A DNA stretch of 64,000 nt from Austropuccinia psidii. Lineage: Eukaryota; Basidiomycota; Pucciniomycetes; Pucciniales; Sphaerophragmiaceae. Position numbers and translations under genes: made by a program. Below are positions 1 through 8,576 of the stretch, piece by piece; positions within the stretch are counted from its first letter, which is position 1, and each line of letters opens with the position of its first letter. Below the pieces are notes generated by a model. The model was not told the origin of the DNA. It saw nothing but the letters and a program-made list of their open reading frames with translations, and made no database searches. Location: NCBI GenBank assembly GCA_023105745.1, contig JALGQZ010000003.1, positions 72,762,696 through 72,826,695 of the forward strand. Direction: 5' to 3'.

Positions 1-2
1 CT

Positions 3-866
3 TTCAAGACTCCATCAATGAAGGCACCTGATTCTTTTGATGGTACTCAAGCTCATAAATTGAGAGGATTTATCCAATCCTGTCAATTAATCTTCCATAA
101 TGATCCAGCAAATTTTTTCTCTGACAGGAAGAAAGTTCTTTACTCAACTTCTTTTCTGACTTGTAGATCTGGAAAGTGGATTGAACCCTATCTCTCAAAT
201 ATTTCCAATGAAGACCCTTCCTACCTCCTCAATAATTGGCCATTATTTGAATCTCAATTATTCACTCTGTTTGGTGACCCCAATGAAGTCAGTAAAGCTG
301 AACAAGAGTTGGACAATTTGAGGATAAAGGAAAGTGGTCATGTTTCCTTGTACATTGCATATTTCAGAAGCTTAATGTCAAGAATTGGAGATTGGGGGGA
401 AAGAGCTTATATCCATGTTTACAGAAGAGGATTGGCATCAAGATTATTGGATCAGTTGGCTTCTCACCCTGGAACTTTTGATACTCTTCAAGAACTTATG
501 GATGTCACCTTAGAATTAGACAAAAGATATCATGAGAGGCAAAAAGAAAAGGGTGGCAATCAAGAAAAGAAGCCTCCAGTCATTGGATCCAATCAATCTA
601 GGCCTCCTCAAAACTCATCTTCAAAGAGATCTCACCAGAAGAAGAACAAGAAGGGCAAGCAATTTCAATCTTCAAAGGACAATCACCATGCTGCTCTCCT
701 CAATAAGGACAATAAATTAATTGGTTCTGAAAAGGAGAGGAGGATCAAAGAGGGGCTGTGTACTTATTGTGGTGGGAAGCACCCAATTGAAAAATGCTTC
801 AAGAGACCTCAGAACAAGCCTGGGTCATCATCAAGAGGCTTCCCTAGCAAGCTGGGAAAAGCCTGA
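3..866 (+). CDS. Gag (partial, 5' end outside window), element A
   Basis: Retrotransposon capsid/nucleocapsid polyprotein, open from the window edge to TGA at 864-866. It has the gypsy Gag core (GKWIEPYLSN, LFTLFGDPNEV, FRSLMSRIGDWGERA). A basic serine/lysine-rich stretch follows, then a CCHC-like zinc knuckle with spacing C-X2-C-X3-H-X4-C, one residue shorter than the usual X4 spacer. The copies in B and D have the same spacing. The intact relative in element B is 452 residues, so about 165 N-terminal residues lie outside the window. The reading frame is undamaged here although pol is badly broken. Role: assembles the cytoplasmic particle in which reverse transcription occurs. Confidence 0.9.
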   Translation, partial: FKTPSMKAPDSFDGTQAHKLRGFIQSCQLIFHNDPANFFSDRKKVLYSTSFLTCRSGKWIEPYLSNISNEDPSYLLNNWPLFESQLFTLFGDPNEVSKAEQELDNLRIKESGHVSLYIAYFRSLMSRIGDWGERAYIHVYRRGLASRLLDQLASHPGTFDTLQELMDVTLELDKRYHERQKEKGGNQEKKPPVIGSNQSRPPQNSSSKRSHQKKNKKGKQFQSSKDNHHAALLNKDNKLIGSEKERRIKEGLCTYCGGKHPIEKCFKRPQNKPGSSSRGFPSKLGKA

Positions 867-899
867 GTGGGAATCTTGATGTGTTCAATGGTTCTCACT
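854..899 (+). promoter_or_regulatory. Gag-pol -1 ribosomal frameshift signal, element A
   Basis: The heptamer GGGAAAA (854-860) lies in the gag frame as G GGA AAA, fitting the X XXY YYZ rule. It is two codons before the gag stop. After a 5-nt spacer (861-865), AGTGGGAA (866-873) pairs with TTCTCACT (892-899) in an 8-bp stem with one G-U pair. The pol frame is -1 relative to gag and is open from 848, so slippage here would join Gag to Pol. The same layout is found in B, C and D, with compensatory stem changes in D. The function is inferred from arrangement and covariation. Confidence 0.8.
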
Positions 900-3800
900 T
901 ATTTCCTTCAAGAGCCCAATTGTGCACTCTGAATACTAGTGTCAAGAAATCTTTAAAATTTCTTATTTTCTCTTCTGTCTCTGATATTTTTTATAGTATT
1001 CTGATTGATTCTGGTGCTACAAACTCTTTTATTGCAAAGAATTTTGTTCTCAAGTACTCATTGACTCTGTCAGAGCTCCCTGAAAAGATTCCTCTTTTCA
1101 TTTTGGATTCTAATGAATCCCCTGCCTTGTTCATCACCCATTATACCAAGTGGGTAGTTGAATTGCCTTCCTTCCCAAGATTTGAATGGGACTTCTTTAT
1201 CATAGATTCACCCAAGGGAGAAGACCTGATATTGGGCTATGATTTCCTTTACCATTTTAACCCCATTATTGATTGGAAAAATGGATTGATCACCTATGAT
1301 TCTAGTAATAAGGATTCTAGTGGTATTATTCCTTCTACTAGTAATGTCTTAGCCACTGCTGTCAACATTGTTGCTCTGGTCAGTGAACTTAAGACACCTT
1401 CCCTTCCTTCTTCTGTCCATACCCCTTCCATCATTCCCTCTCAATCATTACTTCCATTAAGAGATGAAGTCTTCAAAGAGATAAAGGATGTTGGAGAAGA
1501 TGTTGCCATATCTTGACTTCATCTCTTTCAAGGGGATATGGACCTTCCTCCTTTATCTTTTCATGCCTCCCTGGAGGAGCAGTGGGATGAGGAGGAAGAG
1601 CCAGAAGAAATTGAAACTGTGTTGAAGGTAGTCCCTCCTGCTTATCACCAATACTTGGATGTATTCTCCAAGGTGAAAGCAGAGAAACTTCCTCCACACC
1701 GCGCCTGTGATCACCATATCGAATTGGAGGGTCTTCTACCTCCAATTGGTGTTATCTACTCCTTATCAAATCAAGAGTCAGAAACACTACGGGCCTACAT
1801 TTCAGAGAATGTAGAGAAAGGTTTCATTAGACCAAGCTCCTCTTAAACAGGAGCACCCGTTGTTTTCGTTAAGAAAAAAGATGGAGGTCTTCGTTTGTGT
1901 GTTGATTACCGCAAACTTAATGCTGTCACTAGGAAGAACAGATACCCTGTTCCTCCTATGAACCAGCTTCTTACCGTATTCAACGGTTCCACTATCTTCT
2001 CCAAGATAGATTTCCGTGTTGCATATAGCCTTCTGAGAATCAAAGAGGGGGATGAGCACTTAACTGCCTTTAGAACCAAATATGGTAGTTATGAGTATTT
2101 GGTTTGACCAATGCTCCTGCTTCTTTCCAAAATCTAGTAAATGATATCTTTGCAGATTTTTTGGATGTGTTTGTTGTGGTTTATTTAGATAATATTATGG
2201 TCTTTTCCGGTTCGGAGGAGGAACATGTCAAACATGTGGCCTCTGTCCTCCAAAGACTGAGGTACAATAATCTGTTTGCCAAAGACTCCAAGTGTGTATT
2301 CCATGCCTCAAGTGTGGAATACTTGGGCTATGTTGTTTCAAGTGATGGCCTCAAGATGGATTCTTCAAAGGTTCAACAAATCCTCAATTGGCCTCAGCCC
2401 AAGAACATCAAGGCCCTCCAATCTTTTCTTGGCTTTGCCAACTTTTATTGTTGTTTCATTAAAAATTATTCCAAAAAAATCTCTGCTCTCACTTCCCTCC
2501 TTAAAAAAGATTCTCCTTTTATCTTCAATGAGGAAGCTCTTAGTCAGTTTCAAATACTCAAAGAAGCTTTCACCTCTGCTTTTATCTTATCCCATTTCAA
2601 TCCATCTCTACCTACTATTGTAGAGACTGGTGCTTCTGATTATGCATTGGGCGCCGTACTGAGTCAGGTGAATGACTCAGGAAAGCATCCCATTGCATTT
2701 GATAGTCGCAAGCTCTTACCAGCTGAACTCAACTATGAAATTCATGACAAGGAACTCCTTGGCATAGTTTGGGCGCTCAAGCACTGGAGAGCATTTCTTC
2801 TTGCTCTTTCCAATCCTTTTGAGGTCTTGACAGACCACTCTTCCTTGCAGTATTTCATGTCTTCCAAAGTTCTTACTTGTTGTCAGGCCCGTTGGGCTTC
2901 ATTTCTCTCAGAATTTCATTTCACTATCACTTACCGCCCAGGCAGGCTGGCCACTTTACCAGATGCCTTGTCATGTTGGGACGATGTGTACCCAGAGAGG
3001 GGGGTGGACTTCATCAGCAAGAATCCTCAAAATTTTCATCAAGTACTTAAGCAAGATGGAATTCAAGAGTCAAGATTCTTCTCAATCAAAGTGGAAATTT
3101 TCTCAGATTTAGTTGACAAGATTCAAAAAGAAGTATGGCAAGACAAAGACTATAAAGGAATACTCAAGAAACTAGCAAGAGGTTAATCAGTTCCAGATTA
3201 TTCTCTTGAACCTCAAGCCAAGTTATTATTATTCAAAGATAGAGTGGTAATCCCAAGCAATGAAGAACTTCAACTCAATATTCTTCAAAAGCATCATGGC
3301 TCACCATTGGCTGGCCATCCTGGCCAGGAGAAGACCCTCAAGCTCATCAAAAGGGATTTTTATTGGGCTGGAATGAATCAATTCATCAAGGACTATGTGT
3401 CCTCATGTCAGAAATGTTCAAGAAACAAGAACATTCATCACAAGAATTTTGGATTACTCAAGCCTCTTGCAATTCCGTCTGGTCCTTGGAATTCATTATC
3501 AATGGACTTCATCACTCAATTGCCTCTGTCAAACAACTTTGATTCAATTAGCAGTTGTGGACAGATTCTCAAAAATGGCAATCTTCATTTCAGCTTATGG
3601 AACAATCACTGCTCTGGACGTAGCTCAAATCTTAATTAGTCATGTATTTTCCAAGCATGGCCTTCCAGTAAGTATTGTCAGTGATAGAGGATCCTTATTT
3701 GTTTCATCATTTTGGACTCAATTGTGTCAGCAGCTCAAGATATCAAGAGATCTTTCAACTGCCTTTCACCCTGAAACAGATGGACAGACAGAGAGGGTAA

Positions 3801-4606
3801 ATCAGATACTAGAACAGTACCTTTGGATGTATGTCAGCTATCATCAAGATGACTGGTACACCTGGCTCCCTCTGGCTGAATTTGCCTATAATAATACAGA
3901 ACACTCATCAACCAAGCAATCACCTTTTTTCACCATTTATGGAAGAAATCCCAGCTTTGACTCAATCCATATTTCTCAAGACTCACCTGCTGGAAAGTTA
4001 TCAACAAAACTCCAATCAGTACAGCAAGTTGTCAAAGAAGAATTAGAGTCAGCAATAAGGAGATTCAAGAAGTATGCAGATAGAAATAGAGCAATTCCAC
4101 CTGATTTCCAACCTGGGGACAAAGTATGGCTAGCTTCCAAGAATATCAAGACAACAAGACCCACCAAGAAATTATCAGAAAGATGGTTGGGACCTTTTGA
4201 AGTTCTGAAGAAGATTGGCAGCCATGCATATCACCTCAAGTTGCCTCAGCAATGGAAGACAGTTCACCCTGTATTCCATGTGGCCTTATTAGAACCAGTC
4301 AAGCATTCAACTATCCCAAATCGTCATCAATTGCCGCCACCACCAGTCTTAGTGGAGGAGCAAGAAGAATGGGAAGTAGCTCAGGTTCTGGACTCAAAAC
4401 TCAAAAGAGGTAAATTATGGTATCTTGTAGAGTGGAAAGGATTCAGTGAAGACCCAGAAAAAACCACTTGGGAACCAGCTTCCAACCTTACCAACTCACC
4501 AGATCTTGTCAAGGATTTCCATTCATTGTATCCAGACAAGCCTGGTCCAAATACCTCAAGAGTTTTAAATATGGTGCTTGGTGGGGAGAAGAACTTACAA
4601 AAGTAA
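867..4606 (+). pseudogene. Pol polyprotein (protease-RT-RNase H-integrase-chromodomain), broken, element A
   Basis: Pol in the -1 frame after gag. Visible domains: aspartic protease (DSGA near 1010), reverse transcriptase (VDYRKLN near 1900; active site YLDN near 2190 instead of YLDD), RNase H (first aspartate replaced by glycine near 2630), integrase zinc-binding region (3280-3420), integrase core (SDRGSLF near 3690, HPETDGQTERVNQ near 3770) and C-terminal chromodomain (WEVAQVLDSKL to TTWEPASNL, 4370-4480). Damage compared with B: TGA at 1514 (TCA changed), TAA at 1844 (TCA changed), a 13-bp deletion near 2102 between TTGGT repeats that removes part of VMPFG, TAA at 3184 (GAA changed), and a 2-bp deletion near 3550. 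The usual stop is also lost, adding about 11 residues. Cannot be functional. Confidence 0.92.
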
Positions 4607-4990
4607 GTTCCTCTCCTGGCATGCACCTTTAAGGGGGTATTCTACCCATATGTTGTTGTAAGCATCACCTTGGCCACTTTGTGAGCACTTGTCAATTCTT
4701 TGGACAGGTTCAGGAAGCATACAACACCAATACCCTCCAATTTGGACCTTATCAAGATATGGCCAAATGTTTCTTTCTTTAATTTTCCTTTCTTTCTCTT
4801 TTATTTATCTTTTCATTTATGCCAATTATCATAATTCAAGATATTCATTACTTCAAGTCATTTACGGCAATTCTTTTCAGAAGTCATTTATGGCAATTCA
4901 TCTCAGAAGTCATTTATGGCAATTCTTTTTAATTTTATGGTGCTTGGTGGGGAGTGGAAGTTATGAAAGTAAGTTCCATCTCCTGGTATG
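4607..4990 (+). other. 3' UTR of element A, first part
   Basis: Non-coding. It holds the first copy of a duplicated UTR segment (about 4571-4690) and the start of the second (about 4936 onward). Both begin ATGGTGCTTGGTGGGGAG and contain a GTAAGTTCC string. AACTTAC/GTAAGTT near 4592-4609 could form a 7-bp hairpin. No gene seen. Confidence 0.6.
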
Positions 4991-5727
4991 TGTCACAGGG
5001 GCTCTTCCAAAATGAAGAGGGCCTGGCACTCAGTGAACAGACTTACTTATGGAGGGCTCAGAAGAAAATACTCAAATGATAAGAGTAATGGAGTAAGAGG
5101 ATAAATTCCTAGTCATAAAATAATAAGCATAAAAGATAAGAGAGACAAAACAAAAGCAATAATAAAGAGCCAACCACAAATAATCCTGTACCACTGTTTC
5201 AACCTGTTCAGAAAAGAGAAAAGGATTAATAAAGGATATGGCCACCAGGACTCTACTGAACAGGTGAGGGAAGGCAAAGACTAACTTAATAAATAATAAA
5301 ATAATATTTCTTAAATGAGAAATAAAATAATATTAGATAATAAATCCAATATTTTAATTAACTGGGGGAAAAACCCCCAGGTGGGTGAAGAGGGGCTGGT
5401 ATATGTGAGAAATACCAGCCTTGGAGTTTGAGTGCTGAGATACTTGTTTGTATGCTGGAAGAAGTTGGATGTGGGATTGAATCCTGTATTGGTGAATCCA
5501 ATACAGGTTATACAGTCAATACAGGTATTTGCGCCTGTATTGATTACAGGACTGTATTTGGTGAATCCTGTATTTGGGTCTTGCCTGTATGAAACTGTAT
5601 TGAGGTCTGGAACTGTATTTGGAGACTGTTGAATGAAACCCCCTTGCTGATTGGGTTTTGAGGGGTATCAATGAAGTAATGATTGTAGAATATGATTGGT
5701 AATGCCCCTGCCTCCTTGGCTGTGACA
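4991..5727 (-). repeat. 3' LTR of element C
   Basis: 737-bp LTR with inverted TGTCACA/TGTGACA ends. Inner features: a perfect stem CTGGGGG-AAAAA-CCCCCAG near 5363-5381, a second stem GGCTGGTAT/ATACCAGCC near 5394-5422, and a dense array of CTGTATT and its complement AATACAG between about 5480 and 5625. In the element's own direction the array is nearest the LTR start, as expected for U3 regulatory sequence. The adjacent TTTTAATTAACT is the proposed partner of the primer-binding region. Confidence 0.93.
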
Positions 5728-5746
5728 TTATCCCCCTCTTGAAAAT
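5728..5746 (-). promoter_or_regulatory. Polypurine tract of element C
   Basis: On the minus strand, TTTTCAAGAGGGGGATAA abuts the 3' LTR start. Purine-rich tracts at this place prime plus-strand synthesis in LTR retrotransposons. The same tract adjoins the 3' LTRs of A and B. Confidence 0.75.
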
Positions 5747-6681
5747 GGTGAGCTCTGAGCACCATAAGTACAGTGAGTCTTGATGAGCTTGAAACAATCC
5801 ATACAGTTCTTTCCTCCAATTCCTTAAATTTATCCCATTAAACTTTCTTCTTCAAACAATACTCAAACAAACCTTCACTTGATAACTTGTAGGTATTTTC
5901 CCCTTGATCTTGATTCTGAATTCCCTCTTTTACTTCAAAATACTTTCATTCTTCTTAAAATTTCTTCATTCTTGTCTTGAGTGTCTTCACCAAAACTTCT
6001 CTTGAGTCCTCATGGCTTTTGAAAAGTGGGTGACCTGGGTTAATGTCCCAAGAACACCTGATATCATCATAATTTTCATCTTGAGAGTGTTGGCATAAGG
6101 TGGCCAATACTTGAGGTTATGGACCATTTCAGAGGTCCTGGCCAAAATCCTTGATTTTGTGTTTAAAAGGGGATTTTAGCCAATTTGCGCAAAAATGCGC
6201 AAAGTGCGCAAATGCACATATATGCCATAATGGCATATAATGCTGAAAAAAATGAAAGAACTTGATTTCTGATGAAAATTGGCCTTATAGAGTATCCTGG
6301 CCATTTTGCGCATTTTTGCGCAAAATGCGCATTTATGATGAAATGGGCCAAAAAGGCCTTTTGAAGCCTTTTGACGAGATAAAGAGGCCTTTTGCGCAAA
6401 TTTGCCAATATGCCTAATTAAGCATATTTTGATGGAAAATGATAAAAAATGAGCTATTTTGAAGTTTTGAGGTCTGATGTGGCCATTTGTGCCAAAGTGC
6501 ATAAATCCATGAAATTGGCCAATTGGGCCAATTGAAGCGGTTTTTTCTTCTTTGATCTTGATTTCTTCTTGAATGTCTTCCTTCTTATCCCTTCCTTGAC
6601 TGGTCAATTGCCATAAATGCCTTGCTGACTTTCAATTGCCCATAATTCTCTTGGTCTTGAATTTGAAATTTTGACTTGAAG
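5747..6681. other. 3' UTR of element C with GCGCAAA palindromic motifs
   Basis: No convincing gene. Between 6176 and 6400 the strings TGCGCAAA and TTTGCGCA recur at least seven times in both directions, with the partial palindrome TATATGCCATAATGGCATAT near 6219-6238. This region also lies upstream of the antisense gene and could contain its promoter, but no TATA box or other site could be assigned. Confidence 0.5.
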
Positions 6682-7841
6682 ATGAGTTCAAGGCTGACTT
6701 CCCTTTGTAATTTCAATCACTCTGATTCCCCACCTTCTGTACTTTATGGTCCTGGTGTTTTTGATAACTTGAGGGAGCTTTCTGAAGAGAGTATGGCCCC
6801 TACAGAGATTTGGGACATCAAGAAAGCCTATAATGGTTTTAAATCTGTCAGAGTTATTGAACCACCCTGCACCAATTGTAAGAGGAAAGGGATTCCTTGT
6901 GTGGAATCTGCTACTGCTAGGTCCACCAGGTGTCAATTTTGCAATCTTGGAAAAAGAAATTGTTCTCAAGCCCACTATAGCTTTCCTGAAGATGCCAGAA
7001 GATTATGGAGCAGCATCAAGAAGGGTGGAAGATTTGGATTGGAAGCTCCTGTTGATGAACCTCCCACCTCTGATGCCACCTCTGGTCACTCCAATTGTGA
7101 GTTTATTGGCCAAAAAATTGATGGGTTACTGACTTCTATGTTTTCTTTTCTTTTTCTTCAGTGACTGGATCTAGAATAAGAGGTGTCCAACAATGGAATA
7201 ATACCAGCGGTTCCTGGGCAGCCATTGGAGGATCAATTCACCCCCAAGGAAATCCCATTGGAGTGGCCCCAGAGGTTCCCATTTTGGTTACCAGAAAGGA
7301 TGGAAGACTTGGAAAATTGAAGAGAAATTTGGTGGTGCAAGATGAAAATGATACTGATGCTGAAGGCAGTGATGAGATTGATGGAGAAGAGCTTGAAATG
7401 ACTACCCCAATCCAGAAAAGAAGAATCCAATCCACCTCACAATCCCCAGTCCAAGCCAGTACCACCAATAATGAAGTGATCAGGTCTTCCCAACCACCTC
7501 AGCTGCCAATTAGATCCCCAACCAGGCCCTCCACACTTGCCTCCACCTCTACCAATATCCAACCACCAGTGGCCAGCACTTCTAGAGACCCAATGTCTCC
7601 AGAGCCTGAATCAATCTTTGAAAACCGTCGCCGCTGGAATATTACTGGCAACTTCACTGATCAGAAAAGGGTGAACAAGAAGGTGGTCACCACTCTATTT
7701 GCTGAAGTTGATGCTTTGACTGAGGTTTTTGTTGATAAGGCTATGAAGAGTGCTATTCCAGGGGAGCCCACTGCTGCTTTGGCCAGGGATGCAGTTGCTT
7801 ATGAAGATGCCATGGTTGCTAAGTTTAGAGAAGCCTTGTAG
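6682..7841 (+). CDS. Antisense Zn2Cys6-type cysteine-cluster protein carried by element C
   Basis: Two exons (6682-7096 and 7162-7841) joined across a 65-nt GTGAGT..TTCAG intron give 364 residues from ATG at 6682. Without splicing the frame runs on only to a stop at about 7162, and splicing restores a long open second exon. Cysteines at residues 63, 66, 73, 84, 87 and 94 have spacing C-X2-C-X6-C-X10-C-X2-C-X6-C, which satisfies the fungal Zn(II)2Cys6 binuclear cluster rule (GAL4-type DNA-binding domain). The cluster is followed by a Ser/Pro/Thr-rich acidic region and a helical C terminus. No fungal-specific transcription factor domain is recognised. It is transcribed opposite to its host retrotransposon, so its intron would survive retrotransposition of the element's RNA. 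I recall similar proteins as abundant in rust genomes. A nuclear regulatory role is inference. Confidence 0.72.
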
Positions 7842-8576
7842 AAATTTTGATTAGGATTATCTGTAGCTGGTCTTTACCATTACTAGTGTTTGCTCTTGAT
7901 TATTACATAAATTGACTCCCCAAACAAGATATGGGAGTTATTATTGCTGCTTTTGAAACAAGAAATGAAAAATAAATCATACAAGTAAAGAAAATGAAAT
8001 AAAAAAAATAAAAAATAAAAAATAAAAAATAAAAAATAAAAATGAAAAAGAATTGAGAGAAAAAGAGAGTAAAGAAAGAAATAAGGAATGCCTGAGGGTT
8101 GTCCTTCTTGTGGTTAATTTCTTGATTTTGGCCAAAGTGTTCTGAAATATAAAATCAAGCATTTGATGCTCACAGCGTGGCCAAGGTAATGTTTTACAAG
8201 AAGTAGACCCCTCAGGGATGCATACCAGGAGATGGAACTTACTTTCATAACTTCCACTCCCCACCAAGCACCATAAATGAAAAAGAAATTATGCCATAAC
8301 ATGAATTGTGGTAATGAATGTCTTGAAAGATAATTTATGGCATGATTAAAGAAAGAAAAGAAAATAAGAGAAAGATTGGGCCATATCTTGATGAAAGGTC
8401 CAAATCTTGAGGGTATGATGTTGCAAGGCCTTCTGAACCTGTCCAAAGAATTGACAAGTGCTCACAAAGTGGCCAAGGTGATGCTTACAACCAATTTGGG
8501 TAAAATACCCCCTTAAAGGTGCATGCCAGGAGAGGAACTTACTTTCATAAACTCCAATCCCCACCAAGCACCATAA
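7842..8576. other. Element C 3' UTR with AT run and duplicated segment
   Basis: Contains an (AAAAAT)n-like run at about 7995-8050. Two copies of a UTR segment (about 8160-8276 and 8465-8576, minus sense) both carry TGGTGCTTGGTGGGGA and GTAAGTTCC. Elements A and B have the same pair in the same place. No gene seen. Confidence 0.6.

Larger units (their letters stand above)
1..4990 (+). mobile_element. Ty3/gypsy chromovirus A, 5' portion (continues at 15176)
   Basis: Left part of a plus-strand chromodomain-bearing LTR retrotransposon. The window starts inside gag, so its 5' LTR and leader are not visible. The gene order gag, protease, reverse transcriptase, RNase H, integrase, chromodomain is readable up to about 4606 and is followed by 3' UTR. 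At 4990 the UTR is broken by minus-strand element C and resumes after the duplicated target GTATG (4986-4990 and 15176-15180). Element B has an uninterrupted version of the same UTR, which confirms the join. The element is dead: several nonsense codons, two frameshifting deletions and lost catalytic residues. Confidence 0.93.
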
